In this document: positions 46,255 to 59,857 of the stretch, piece after piece | How positions within the stretch are numbered: the stretch's first letter is position 1 | Layout of the letters: the number at the start of each line of letters is the position of its first letter | Source of the DNA: Misgurnus anguillicaudatus | Lineage: Eukaryota; Chordata; Actinopteri; Cypriniformes; Cobitidae | DNA length: 64,000 nucleotides | Assembly (NCBI RefSeq): GCF_027580225.2 | Contig: NC_073348.2 | Location: 29,042,001-29,106,000, forward strand | Direction of reading: 5' to 3' | Translations under genes and position numbers: made by a program | The notes under the pieces: model-generated | What the model saw: the letters and a program-made list of their open reading frames with translations, nothing else | Databases searched by the model: none | What the model was told of the DNA's origin: nothing

Positions 46255-46560
46255 ATTAAAGTCCTCGTTCTTATTGGTCACTGGAGACCTCCATCACCTC
46301 CGCGCGCCTTCCTTCAAGAGTGTCGCCTTCTGATTGGACGCTCGAGAGCGATTGCTTCATCGACCCCGCCTTCTCGGCTCCTCCCTGCTGCTCTCGCTGC
46401 TCTTGTTCCACAGCCGTTTAAAGCGAACTGATTTTAAACCGAGTAGCGTCACGAGCATATCATTGCGGGATTTAACGGACTTTAACCGTCTTCTGTGTGA
46501 GGATACGGGACAACAGCGGATAGTTTGGGCAGAGATGTGACGACTTCCCGGCGTCGGCGT
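46255..46560 (+). promoter_or_regulatory. cblb: Probable cblb promoter, CpG-rich with paired inverted CCAAT boxes
   Basis: The block just upstream of the first Cbl-b exon is rich in CpG (CGCGCGCC, CTCGAGAGCG, GCGTCACGAG), unlike the AT-rich surroundings. Two ATTGG boxes (inverted CCAAT, the NF-Y site) lie at 46273-46277 and 46333-46337, 60 bp apart. No TATA box is evident, so this resembles a dispersed CpG-type promoter. Its position 0.6-0.9 kb upstream of the start codon suits a gene with a non-coding first exon. The start site cannot be placed from sequence alone. Confidence 0.55.
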
Positions 46561-46678
46561 TGTGTTTCTGTTGCTTTTCTTGTAATTTGTTGTGGAGGGA
46601 CCTCCCTAAAGCTTCAACTCAGGAACTATCCACTGACATTCCCTGTCTTGGCAGCTACACTGTATTGCTTTTGCCGCA
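46380..46678 (+). other. cblb: Probable non-coding first exon of cblb (ends uncertain)
   Basis: The ATG exon appears to begin at a splice acceptor (47116 or 47123), so an upstream 5' untranslated exon is expected. A GC-balanced stretch downstream of the CCAAT boxes ends at a plausible donor, gccgca|GTAAGA, at 46679. A second possible donor, aataaa|GTAAGT, lies at 47000. I cannot choose between them. The open frame through 46334-46540 does not resemble any Cbl protein and is taken as untranslated. Confidence 0.35.
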
Positions 46679-47126
46679 GTAAGACTGGAGTTTATATGTG
46701 ATACAAAAGAGCAGTTGGCACAATTACAAGTGAATTACTAAATACTTGCTCGGAATAAGTTGCTTATATTACAATGTAGTTGTTACATTATGTTTTTTTT
46801 AACGACACAACACCAAAACTGGATTCTTGCACAGCGATACAAAAGACAAATCCAGCGAAATTTTAAGTAGTTACATTTCTGTGGCTGGTCATTAATTTTT
46901 GTTTTAAATATCTACTTTACAGTTTTAAAGGGAAAGTAAACTTAAAGTTATTGATCATTAGTGTTTAGTACAGACGCACTGGTTAAGTTAAAGAATAAAG
47001 TAAGTTAGCCTATCTAGCCTATGTCTAGTAGCTGCTGGTTATGAGGTATTCATTGGTCACATCTGCTCGCGTGTGTTTTGTTACCTCAGGAGCGACATTT
47101 CGTCTCTGTGTTACAGTGTGCAGAAA

Positions 47127-47279
47127 ATGGCAACTGCTCTCAGTGGACGCCCACCTAACAATCGGAAAGGCCGTATTTTAGGCATTATTGACGCCATCCA
47201 CGACGCTGTCGGACCCCCAAAGCAAGCGGCCGCGGACAGGAGGACCGTAGAGAAGACATGGAAACTCATGGACAAAGTA
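47127..47279 (+). CDS. cblb: cblb first coding exon (residues 1-51, partial gene)
   Basis: First coding exon of an E3 ubiquitin-protein ligase of the Cbl family. Cbl-b binds phosphotyrosine targets through its N-terminal TKB domain, ubiquitinates them through a RING finger, and restrains receptor and T-cell signalling in the cytoplasm. The exon translates to 51 residues beginning [15 protein letters not shown]. The stretches [29 protein letters not shown] and KLMDKV are essentially those of vertebrate Cbl-b. Cbl (c-Cbl) has a different N-terminus, so the paralogue call is firm. The start is the ATG at 47127 in good context (gaaaATGG). Possible acceptors lie just upstream, ending at 47116 (ttacag) or 47123 (tgtgcag). 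The exon ends with a GTGAGT donor at 47280. It encodes the N-terminal tail and the first part of the four-helix bundle. RING, UBA and proline-rich parts lie beyond the window. Confidence 0.93.
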
Positions 47280-47852
<573 letters not shown>

Positions 47853-48103
47853 GTAAGGCTATGTCAGAACCCCAGGCTGCAGTTGAAGAACAGTCCTCCG
47901 TACATCCTGGATATCTTACCTGACGCTTACCAGCACCTGAGGCTGATCCTGTGCAAATACGAGGAGAGCCAAAGACTTGTTCAGCTAAGCGAGAACGACT
48001 ATTTCAAAGTGTACATCGACAGCCTGATGAAGAAATCCAAAAGAGCCATCCGCCTCTTTAAGGAAGCCAAAGAGAGAATGTATGAAGAACAGTCACAGGA
48101 CAG
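47853..48103 (+). CDS. cblb: cblb second coding exon (about residues 52-135)
   Basis: Continuation of the Cbl-b TKB domain: [20 protein letters not shown], then a [14 protein letters not shown] helix, a [20 protein letters not shown] helix, and [16 protein letters not shown]. These are helices of the four-helix bundle that packs on the EF-hand and SH2-like modules. The reading frame is open throughout. It ends inside the Arg codon of SQDR at a clean donor (CAG|GTAAGA, GT at 48104), as expected before the next exon, which would start RNLTKLS. The 5' boundary is odd. The first residue (Val) needs GTA at 47853-47855, but the only AG is at 47852-47853, so a canonical acceptor would start the exon at 47854 with TAAGG. 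Joined to the preceding exon at its GT donor, this gives an immediate stop. One G appears to be missing (see findings). Confidence 0.92.
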
Positions 48104-51100
48104 GTAAGACGCCTCTTTACCTCATGGTCTGATTTACATTTGACCTGTTCAGTTGCCAACTTGCCATTGTGGTCTGTTTTTTCTTTTGTACTGTGAAATG
48201 AAAGGACAAGGCTCTGTGGACAGAGCAGGGATCCTGCAAATTTACTTTGTCTCCTTTGTTGTACATGTCTTTTGCTGATGTCTGTTTTAACACTAGCAGA
48301 TGGTATTTAAGGTCACTTTCAAGTTTTATCACGGTTGTCAATCCGATAACTCGAAAAGTCCTTTCTTTTTCGACACTAATCTGTTCGGCTAGATGGACAA
48401 GGGAAGAGGTCAGGTCATGTGACTTCCCATCGGTCAGTTCATTGAGTTTTTACATCAACTTGAATCACAACTAATTGTCATGGAAATACAACTCTGATCA
48501 AGAACAGAAGCCCTAATAAAGGAGGCTGACCCCTGTTTAATCTGAACTCTTGTTGGGCCAACCAGACCAAGTGTGTCCCAGGCATAAGCTGACACATACA
48601 CAACGCTTTCCCCGGGGGCCATTAGAACACTGGGTCGGCCTGTGCGTTTCAGACATGAAACACAGGCCTTGACTAAAGGGGAAAATCTTTGCATTCGGTT
48701 TTACTGACAGCCAAGCGTAACATTCCCAGTATCTGGTTTAAAGTGCAACCCAACGTCGATTAAATTGCATTTAGGCCACTGACTATTTAGGTAAATGATG
48801 CACTGTTTGAAAGTAAGACGTTTGATGCTGCCAGGAAATAAGAGTACTTTCGTTGTTGGTTTACGTCCCAGTATTTTTGAATAGCGACTCTGGCCTGCCT
48901 TTTGGCAGAATAGTTTAAGTCATTTTTTTCAATCCCAGCTCGTTAATTGCAGAGATGAAATGATACAGCAAAGCCATGTGTATGGTAGAGGGGCTGAATG
49001 CATGAGTGTTTTTGGGGTGACAGAGCGGTAAAGCAGCATTTGTTTTTTGTTTTTTTGCCTGAAGACACTGGTGGGTCTGACACCCCTGCTGTATCCAGAA
49101 GCCATGACTCGCACTCTGGACAAAAGCAGAGATATCATTTGACAGCCTATACACGTCTGTCATGCCATTCTGCTTCTAATCTCTGGGGAGTGATCCTCTA
49201 TTACGACTCGCAGCCTTTGGCTTCCTGTCCTACACAATGGACGGAACAGTAATGTGTCTTTTTAGAGATTGCAGGTGAAAAGAGGAAAAAGCAACTAAGG
49301 AATAGACAGAAAAGTCAATAGGATTAAAGAGCCAGAGAAGTGGCTTGTGGAGAGGAGAGTTCATTCATAGTGTGGTGGGGCTGTGGGGAGACATCAGTAT
49401 GGAGAACTGGTCCCCGGCTCTCCGCCAGCCATCTTCACTGAGGCCCTGCATATGCTGTTGTAATTATACTTTTGCTCCTGAGACCAACAATGGATCGCTT
49501 TTTTCTGCGCTCCCCTCTCAGCACCCTCCTGCCATAAATATCATATCTGCATTCTGCAATGCAAAATGCAATGGAGTATGTGGAGAATAAAAGTAGTCGC
49601 GTAACTTTTAGTTAGTTAAAATGTCTAATTTGATATGTATCAATTCACAGTAAACCAATTAAATCTAAAAAGTTTTTGCACTAACATATTTTTACCCAAA
49701 GAAAAAATCATATCCTTTCATTATTATATTTTGTCAGTTTCTGGGTCACAATATGATGATTTTGTGATCCTTGTGTGTTTGATCATTTACTCACTTTCAT
49801 CGTTTTTTGGCTGTGGGAGTTTATTTCTCATTGAGTTCAGATTCTCCTTATGTTCATGTTAAAATATTCATGCGAATACATCTGTATTATCTATATTTGG
49901 AATGAGAATACCAATACAGTGTGATGAGGTAAAACCTGCAATGCTTTTAAGTATTGACCCCCTTTTGTACATCTCTTCTTGACCACATCTGTGTTTTTAA
50001 TCTGCTGTGTTTACATTTTATGACAGCTGTGGGCAAAGAAAAAAGTTACCATGAAGCCACTTGAGAGATGAAAAAGGGAACCAGTTCTTGTTTTCTGTTT
50101 CATCAATTGCACAATTTTTAACATCAGTAAATTTTGAACAGCTGTTATCTTTTAAATTGTACAGCGGTAATATAGACGCCCATTCTCAGATGGTTTTCTG
50201 CAAGTGCACGTGAGTTGACAGCGTCGACCATGTTTGATGATTATACTGTGGTTCTGTTCTCCTTACTGGAACGGTCTAAATCCATTACTATCTATTAGTA
50301 TTGACGTTAAAAGCAAGGCACAACAGCGGTCTGAAACAGACATGAATGGGCCGGATGTATCGAATCTAGAGGATGTTGGCAGGCTTCACTGTATATAGGT
50401 CTGAAATGGCTTGGAGTTCATGATCATGATCTCATAAGCTTGGACTATGTTATTTCTTTCTTTGGTGTCTTTTTGTTTGGCAGAGATGGATTGCATTGTG
50501 AAAAAAAACATGGTGTGCAGTAGACCAAAAGAAATGCAGAACTTCACAGAAGCCTGCAACTTTTTCTCACTTACTTGCACACTTCTATATGTATCTAAAT
50601 CGTCATGCACCAAGAAGTTAAACAAATGTTTTAAATGTTCCTGTGGTTTTGACGTGTGATAGAGATAGAGTCTTTAGATGTTCTGTTTTCAAACTCGCTG
50701 AAATAAATAGCTGAGGTTTGGCCTTTAAGCAGGCCACAGACAGCAGGGACGGTCCAGGGAGCTGTTTTGCATTCGCACATTCATTTTAACTGTGAAATCA
50801 CACTGTGTATTTATCCTCGTGTGTAGGTAATTGATGGAAGTGCAGGTTGCTGGGTTACGCTCCTTTTTGCATCCCTGTCACCTCCACAAATGAAAAAGGC
50901 AGGGGAAATTATTCAAGCTCAGAATTTTGTACGGCATGCTTGACATCTAATATCCCTTCAGAAGAAGGCTATATGCTTGTATGTAGCAGCCTGTTTAACT
51001 CCCCGTTTAAAAGTTTTGGATTTTTTTGTTTTTTGTTATTTGCTGTTATCTTTGCATGTCTGCCTATGTAGACCTGAACACTGATGTAAGTTGCTCTCGG

Positions 51101-51383
51101 GAGTGTTTACAATCTCCTTATAACACAGGATGTTTACCGCCCTCACTCATGAACCATCCTTAATTCATGTTTGACCACAAATTTGTACACAATCCTACAC
51201 ATGTAAAGGTCTGCAACGTCTTTAGATACCCCGTTCTGTGATTGGCAGAATAATTGGACATCAAAACGCTCTGTTTGAGCAAACTATGTAAACTATTACA
51301 TTGCTTTTCAGCTCTAATGACAATGGGGTAAGATTTAATTTTACAGGGCATCCTTAAGACCATCTAAACAACTAGTCGTTCAA

Positions 51384-51626
51384 GTGCGTACACACCAAAC
51401 ATGAAGCATTGTATTCCTCGCTCTAGATTACTTGCGGGTGTTAACTTTGTGTCATGCAAAAGTTTCGCTTCAGTTGAATATTTTCAACTTGCGCGAAGAT
51501 GCATTTGAGTGTTTTTGTGGCAATTGTGCCGCACAATTCACGGCATTCGCATCGCCCTGTGCGATTTCGCGTCTATTTGCGCCTTTGCATTGACTTTGAC
51601 TAATTTCGCGTTTGGTATGTATGCCC
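51384..51626. mobile_element. MITE with GTACACACCAAAC ends, in the cblb intron
   Basis: Left GTGCGTACACACCAAACATG, right TTTCGCGTTTGGTATGTATG, imperfect inverted repeats. The interior is CpG-rich (GCGCGAAGATGC, TTTCGCGTCTATTTGCGCC) against an AT-rich intron. Confidence 0.75.
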
Positions 51627-52631
51627 TTTTAGCTTGAAAAATATGTAGCTTTGCACATATCACACACCTCTTTTTTTATCAGCAGAGAACACTTACTGTG
51701 GATAAACACAGTGCTCTGGTTGCTTGTAACTGCCATCTTTTGGAGCCCATTACCATCTGTTGTGAGTAAACAGAAAGGTTCAACACATTAAGGTACACAG
51801 AGCCTAATGTTACATTAACAGCCCTTCAGCACACAGAAACACACCCTTAAAACTCAATGGCACTGAATGGCACTTGAACCTTCCTGCTTTGTCAGAACAG
51901 ACTAAACATAATTGCTAATGCAGCAACAAATGAGATTTTTCTTGGGAGTCAGTGGAAAAGGTCACTGATGCAGCTCTATTTTTTTCAAGACGTCGTCTGC
52001 GTCAGTGACGAGAAGTTGAAGTGAAAGTGCAGACTCTGATGGAAACAGAGTTGTGGATTTGAAACTGCTCGGTAGGGGAACTAAAGGAAGGTTCTGTGTT
52101 TCTTTTGATTCTAAGTAAGCAAAGAGCAAATGCAGAGGGCATCTCCAAAAGATGAACTCAGTTTTTTTGGCAAGGAGAAGTTAACATTCAATGCTTTTTT
52201 GTAATAAAGAAGTAGTTGCATGTTTGTTTGGTTGCTTTTTGAACTACACACTTGCTTAATCTCTAATAGGTTACTTTACAAATTACATTTTAGCTAATGC
52301 TTTAGTTAACACTGTTATTTTTAAGGTAATATTTTCATTTCATTTGATAATCAATAAAACAAAGAGGTAGTCTCCCAAAACATCAGGAATCTAAGCAAAT
52401 GTCTTTTGTTATTGTTTATGTGCCTTTTATATGCTCTTTAAGACTGTATGTATGACACATCTGCCAGTACCTAGTACACTTGATAGTCTGCAGAAGGGCA
52501 TGTTGCCCTGAGTTAATTGGAGTTATTTACAAGCTAAAAAAACCCCTTCAAAGTTAATGACTTTCCCATAGACGAAGATGGGTCCCTAAACCTTTTTCCA
52601 CTCGCCTGCATCAGACATTTACAGCTGCATC

Positions 52632-52670
52632 TATACACACACACACACACAAACAAACAAACAAACAAAC
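52632..52670 (+). repeat. (CA)n followed by (CAAA)n microsatellite
   Basis: Runs of about nine CA units, then about five AAAC units. Confidence 0.9.
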
Positions 52671-55600
52671 GTTTAGTTGGCTCTGCTAATAGTTATCACT
52701 GTAAACTAACCCCCAAATTTTTTGTGGTTTACTCACACATACGGGCACAATGAAGTTCAAACAGCCAAATAACAGTGGAATAGAGCCAGATTTTGATTAG
52801 GGCTCTCCCTGCTTTCTTGTTACTCCTTTGTCTTTTTTCTCTTTGTTATATTCAATTTTTTAAAGGAAATCCGTTCTGCATTGGAGGGCCGAATAAATCC
52901 TCCTGCGGTGTCATTTTGACCACGTTTCTGTTTGTAGCTCTTACATTGCCATGTCAAACGTCGTCCCAGCGCTGTGATTAATGAGTGAAGGTCTGTGTTT
53001 GGATAAAAGTGCAATTAGCATCCTTCAATTTTCCGCCAATCACATCGCACACCATATATCCTGAAACCCCCCAGCCCACCACGCCTCAGTTACCTCGCGT
53101 CTGCTCTGCAGTGTGATGATGAGGTTCATCTTGTGCCCGGCTAATGATGGAAAACACTTCATTATTGAGGAAGTCACGGATCAAAGACCAGCTTTTGAAC
53201 ATTGAGCTGCTTGGAAGCAGCATTCATCGGAGAAGTCTGTATTTTAAAAATTTTAAGAAATTTGTGGATCAAGCGTTATAAACACCTTGTGAGACTGTGG
53301 CTAAGACTATTAAGGAAATATGCTTGTATTTTTGACCTCTAGAGGAAGGGCAGATGCATACACACATACCGGACACACTGTGCAACTCAATCTTTCTGTG
53401 CAAGACTGTCTATGCAACAAAATCTGTTCAGCTGCATTTTTCATAGGTATCTGTAATATTGCTTGCTGTGATCCGGTGCACAGCACTGTTTAACCCTCTC
53501 TGTTTTGGTCATCTGGAAGAAAATACACTAAAAAGGAAGTGCCCCGCAACATCCTGTTTCCTGTCTGCATTTATCCTTTTAACATGAGCACAGACAAGTT
53601 TCTTATCGAGCAGATCTAAGAGATGGTGGCCCCCTTACCCCCAAAACTATTTTCTAAATTGAGTAGTATGTGTGTTGCGTTAATAACTACTCTAATAGTC
53701 AGTTTTAAGGAAACCCTGTACAATTATGCTAATTTCGAGTTAATTCAAATACGCTATATAATGACTAAAATTGTCCCATAGTAGTACCTATAGAGGCAAA
53801 GCTTTAAAGGGGAAAATATTAAGATGCGTCTCAAATTTTGAGGGGCTTTACCATATGAACTGACTAATGCGCTAAAGCACACTGTCAGCAGGCTCATTAA
53901 AGCGCCACCGCTCTATTAGAGACCCCAAATTAGCGGTTCAACCTGGCTGATCTCATCTGGAAAAGCTTGCACACTGGACGCCTCCGCTTTCCACCCAAAG
54001 TGTACATCTGATAAATTATGAGCTTTTGAGGTTTCATTTGTGTCTGCTGGTGGTTTTAAATGTCAGAACATCTGCTCACCTCTTTTGCATTTGGCTCCCT
54101 AATACGTCCCTTGTTTTCTCCGTCTTTTTATTTCAGTCTTTGTCGCTTATCTCCAGTGTCTTGCGGCACTGTTTGTGCTTGTGAACTGAGTGGGTGGGTG
54201 TCACACGTTTCCTAGTGGTGAGAATGAATTAAGTTGAAACCGGAGCCCTCCGTTAAGCCGTTTGTGACAGCTCCTTGTCTTTTCAGTGACTATTAGTCTA
54301 AGTTAATACGCGTCAGTGCTGCTTTTCTTTAACAAGGGCGCAGGTAGCAGGTGGAACTTCAGAATGGATTCAGATCAACCCAACAGCAAATCAATAGTTG
54401 TCTCGACAGCTGCGTCGCATGTGGTTCGATGTCTTGTAGAGAGAAAGAGTAGAGGAGCAGAAGAGGCCTTTTGTTTCATGTTTGTACTTATGTCCCCTCA
54501 GAGTTCTGGGTTTGGTCCTGGTGAGATTCAGCACCGGAAGATGTGTGCTTTACAGAACAGAAACCTTCCTTGTTTCCTTAGTTTAGGGGATGGATGGCGT
54601 GTAGGGATAGGTTGTGAGGGTCAGCTAGCTATCCCACACCAACTCGTTGTTTAGTGAATGTAGAAACATTTTTTTCTATTTTTTCTATTTAATGGTGCTA
54701 GCTGTAGACAGTGAGACATTAACGACTTTGCATTCTAGTCCAATTATGTTGAACCCCATCTGGAATTTGGTTATGTAAATACCCTCTTAAAATGCATTCA
54801 ATCTGGATCAGGTGGACCCGAAGCCAGAATAATTACACAGGCCTTCCTTATGGCTATTTAGTCAAAAAGTCATTAAAGTAACCCACAGAACTGTTGATTT
54901 TTATACGAGTAGTTTTGAATATCCCTAGCGGGGTGTTCAGTGCGTGTGCATATTAGGGGGAGTGCATTTGGAGTATCCAGTGAGCTTTCGCGGGTGTCCA
55001 TATGGGACTGTTTTGTTCGTGTCTAGGTGCTGCTGGTCTTCTGGGAGTCTGGCTGACGTGCTTGATTTATTGTGATGCGTTTGCCTCTTTCTTTCTGTTT
55101 CCTTCTCATATGTTCTGCAACACACATACACCAGCAGGCCATCTGAGCCCAGTCACCATCCACTGCTGTTTTGAATGAAATCTCTGGAGACAGGCCGAGA
55201 ACAAACAGCTTGGAGTCTGAGCACTTAAAACACTGACTACATACAGATCATATCCTTATGAAACATGTTATCCTTCAGTAGCCTAATTGTGTTACATTTG
55301 TACAGTTGCGAAAACTGTAGATCTGTTCCAATACGTAGTGCGCTGGTTACCCTGCAAACTTTCAAATATGCATTGACTACAATTATACATACTTTTTCAT
55401 ACTGAAATCGCTTACAATGCTTTTAACTAATTCAAACCCAGTTTTTGTGTTTGCTCTGTGATTTTGCACCAAGTGAGAACCTTGGTGAGCACCAATTCAA
55501 TTTGTAGTTTTAACACCGCCTATATAGGAAATAGATGCCAAGCTACTTGGGTACTATGTTTGTGTTCTTAAAGGTGTGGGGCTGTACATGAATTCTATGA

Positions 55601-56164
55601 TAGCTGTCTCTATACATTCAGTAGATAGAAATGAACCGTTTATGTGTACGAGTAGATGAACCTCAGGCTTGACGTTTAAAGCAGCCACAGAAGAACACCT
55701 GCTGGATCTCTGAATAGCTTTTGTCTTTTACCGCTATAACAGCGGTGACCTCATCAGAGGGACCACATAAACGTTTCTGTCGGGCTGTGCATTGTGCTGT
55801 CAGAGTGTGTTGAAGTACACAGGATGGAAACTCTGAGCTGGCAGCATCTTCTTTTCTTCTCTCTCTCTGATCAGAAACTTGCCTAAGACTCGACTCAGTG
55901 TGACACGGCCCTGAAACCGCCCGCAGCGCTGTGACCGACTCGCTACCTCGGTGTGAAAGCCTGTTAAACTGTCAGACTGGATTTGTCCCTCTGGGATTGG
56001 CTGCCTTCAGTCTGTCACTCAAACTGGGGGATGTGTCACTCATTTCTGGGTGTGAGAGATGCCGTGCAGTCTCTTTATTTTTGTTAAAACACACAATGAG
56101 TGTTTTTAGATAACCCTAGCTTTTTTAGTTTACCTTTTTAAATTAATTAATTTGATGAAATGGT

Positions 56165-56285
56165 TTTATACTTCCACCATAATATCTAAACTACCTCGCT
56201 ACCTCTTAGCAACCACCCAAAACTCCCAAGCAATCACATGGCTTTGTGATGACAAGCACCCACAACACCCTAGAATTGTGTTGCC
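56165..56285 (+). repeat. AGCAACCACCC-type repeat
   Basis: TTAGCAACCACCCAAAACTC, then AAGCAATCACATGGC and CAACACCCTAGAAT, a decayed form of the AGCAACCACCCA minisatellite-like repeat of fish. Confidence 0.45.
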
Positions 56286-59047
56286 TTTTAATATATTTGT
56301 TTATTTATTTTTAGGCACCATTAATGTCAATGGAAATTGTTTAGTAGCATCAGATCTCGTACATTCCTACCTGTCGGCTTTCTCGTATCGGTGCCCTGAA
56401 GGTAGCGAATAGCTACCTCATTAGTTCATTATCAACTTTTAATTCTGAATTGCTTGTTTTTAATTAGAATAATGAGCCTCCCGGATATCCCAGACCTTTT
56501 TTTTAATTAAAACATCATGGCTAAGTGCTTGGACAAGCCCCCACTGCAAGCTGTGGGTGTGTATGTTGTTTTTAAAGGCTCAGATCAAACTGATAAGGCC
56601 GGATAGATCCTCCCAACAACCTTCCTCAACTGAAACCAATATTGATCCACACTTTCCCGGAAGCAGCGTCCTCTGAGAACAGATAGCCCAAGAACAGATT
56701 TATTATGAAACAAGAGGAGAAACACTCATCACTATTTCATAAGAACAGTTCTCTGGCCTCTGGAACTTTTGCAAACAAATATAAGAACCCACGCTACCTG
56801 TGTTACTTGCTTGAGGCATGTTCTCAATAGACAGAGCGAAAAAATTTGACATGATCTGTTTTATAATTCATCTTTTGGCCACTTACAACAGAAACAGTGA
56901 CAGGAAATGTTGCGGTTATGAAAGCCGACAGGATCTGGAAATGCCAGATTTGAACTTGCGTCGCCCAAGGAAGCACAACAGCTCAAAGTTTAAGAACATG
57001 TGAATTAGCTGCCAGGCCATGGCCCTTACAAAAAGGTTGGGGGAAAGTAAATATCTATAATGTTTCTTTCTTATTAAAATATTTGGGAAATGATACTGTG
57101 GCAGGACATATTAAAAGCCAAGAAAATGTTGTTTACGTCACATCCCAGCAAAGTCATGACTTGACATTTGCTATTGGAAACTGATGTGGTGTTATGGGAA
57201 CGAGCACATTACTGGACAAAAAATAAGGATTTAGTAACATTTTTGGTCAGGGTTCCTAGAATAGAAAAAAATTAGTGGGATTTATAGTTAACCAATGAAA
57301 AAGAAGAGGCAGCGTCATATTTAAAATTTAGGGACGCGGTAACACAGCTGCATTCAAATGTAAATGAACAGGGAAACAATAGTTTCTTGCGGTTAAATTG
57401 TACTTGTTTCTCACAGCAAAAAGGTTCAAGCCCGGTTCAAAAAATGTACATCCAAATTGTATTCAAAGTAACCCAAATTCATACTATTTAAAACATAGTA
57501 TTTTAAATAAGTGGGTACCTCATTTAATCGGTACGTACTGTCACAGTATGCGATTTCGTTTTTAGAGATGGACTTTTTAATAATTTAAATTGTGTCGGAA
57601 TTGTTTAATATTTTAGATATGATTCCAAAAGTTTTAGACCCTCTGTGGAGACTTTCAGATTATCTCTGTCTGGTGCAGAGCGTAAGATGTCTCATGCTTT
57701 TCAGAGCAGTTGATTTCTACACATGGGAAATCTGTCCAGCTGTTGTGGTAAGTTTCTGCCTGTGATGACCGATCTGACAGCCGTACCCTCTGCAGCTTCC
57801 TAAAGTAATCACCAAACAATCTGCTCGGCTCTGTTGTGCTTTACCAGGAAACAGGATGTTGCTAGGCTGTAGATACTGTATAGTTTTACTTTGTTTTTGG
57901 CATTTGTTTGGACTATACACTGTAAAACTATCTGCGAGCTAGAGACGTTATGGAATTAGTTACCAGATAGATGCGAAGCTGCTTGCTGAAACAAATTTGT
58001 GATTTAATAAAGCTATTGTGAAAAATATGGGTTGGCATTTTAACAGTTAGTCATCTACGTCACTGAGTTGCTGGGACAAGGCATGAAATAATGTGAGGTC
58101 ACATGCACCTTGTTACATCAGCACAATTTGATTTCCTACCCGTAAGTGCAGTCAGAGGTTAGTTCGAGCATGTGTATCAGCCCTATCACTTTAGCAGAGC
58201 TATTCAAACAGGAAGTGGCTTGAATCGTCCATTCTCTTTATACCAGTCTAGGCTGTGTCTGAGCTGAGGGTACAGGGTTTGTAGGTGATTTCATAAAGCT
58301 AATCATTGTAAAGCTGATCTAAAATCTCTTTTTTTTTTGTTTTTGCACTGTAAACTAGCAGTAAAATGCTATGATATATCAAAATGTGGGTCACTTGCAG
58401 AATAAATAGGAAGACATTGAAACTGATGTAGAGCTTCTTCAACAAACACAGTAATCGATCCTGCTGCTATGTAGAGCCAGTGGTCACTGGGTGTGTAGGA
58501 GTATGTTGTTTTGTTAAGGAGACCCTGTGTACATAGTTTCACTTTATTACAGGAAATGAAAAGACACATCTTCATGTGTTCTGGAAGTGATGGTTAAAAA
58601 ATTTTTATCCCCAGGATATCCACTCAGTTGGTTAGCACAGGCAATCCTTCACTTGGAAAGCGTACTTAAAGGAATATGAGGAGTGTATGCAGTGAGCTTA
58701 GCTTTGCACCGACAGGAATTTTTACGCATAATTAGAAGTTTCCCATTGCACAAAAACAATTGAGGCAACCTGACAGAGTGACCAACCTTTATTTTTTACA
58801 TTATCTATACACATTTTTTGTAAGTACTCCCAGTAGAGTTCAATAGTAAGTGCTATACAATTGTGGGGTGTGTGTTTTATTAAATTTTATGTGATACTCA
58901 AATGTAGATCTTGGCATAAGTTTCAGGTTTAATGTATTTGTTGGCTTTGGGGGCTATTGTAAGCATCACAGCTATAAAGTATACATACAGTAAAGTTTAC
59001 ATTATTAAAAATTACAAAATTGTTTTTTTAGGAAGAGAACATATGCA

Positions 59048-59857
59048 TTAGAGGTAGGCCGATTAATTGGTTCTGCCGATTAATTGGTAATCGGTTATTA
59101 ATCGGTTTTGCTGATTAATCGGCACCGAAAGTTCATTGGTGGAACAATCGCCAAAAAAACCATGACAATAGTTTTTCAGAGTAATTAATTTGCTGAATAG
59201 ATGCTGCATTAGCAGAGAAACAACAGTTTGTCGTAAAGGCTGACAGGATAATAATATTAGTAGTACCTCAAACTGTTACACAAAAATACACACAGATAAG
59301 TCCAACCCATATGTTTAATGTCATGATTATTACCATTGATTTGCGTTAGTTTATTTCCAGCTCGTTACGTTTATCCATATTTTAAGTTAATAACGCTAGA
59401 AAGCGAACTATATGCAGCTGTTGGCTACATTAACATATCCAACTAATCAAAATCTGAATTTAGTTTTATTTATTATCACTGCAATACATCTTTTGTTATT
59501 TTGATAAATCATTTAAACATTTAAATAGAAGCCAATAAAGTACAAACTTACACATTTATGTAATTACACAATACATACATTTATGTAAATACACAATTTT
59601 ACCAGTGGGAGTATTTCACAGAAGTATTTACTTCAATACTTATTAATATAATTAATATATTTTTATTTATACATTTAGCACATTTTTCTGGTTCAGTACT
59701 GTTGTTTTATTACTTTTGTAATAAATTTCAGCATTGTTTCACTTTGAGTGTTATGTTTGTTTTTTGTCCAGTATCCGTTTCAAAATATATCGGCCGATTA
59801 ATCGGTTATCGGCAAGTAGGGACCAACTTATTTATCGGTATCTACTATCGGTTGACT
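59048..59857. mobile_element. Element with ATTAATCGG-rich ends in the cblb intron
   Basis: The left part is full of GATTAATTGG/TTAATCGG motifs (TAGAGGTAGGCCGATTAATT). The right part contains TATCGGCCGATTAATCGGTT and ends TATCGGTATCTACTATCGG. The interior is AT-rich. It resembles a common fish DNA transposon with ATCGG subterminal repeats. Exact ends uncertain. Confidence 0.65.
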
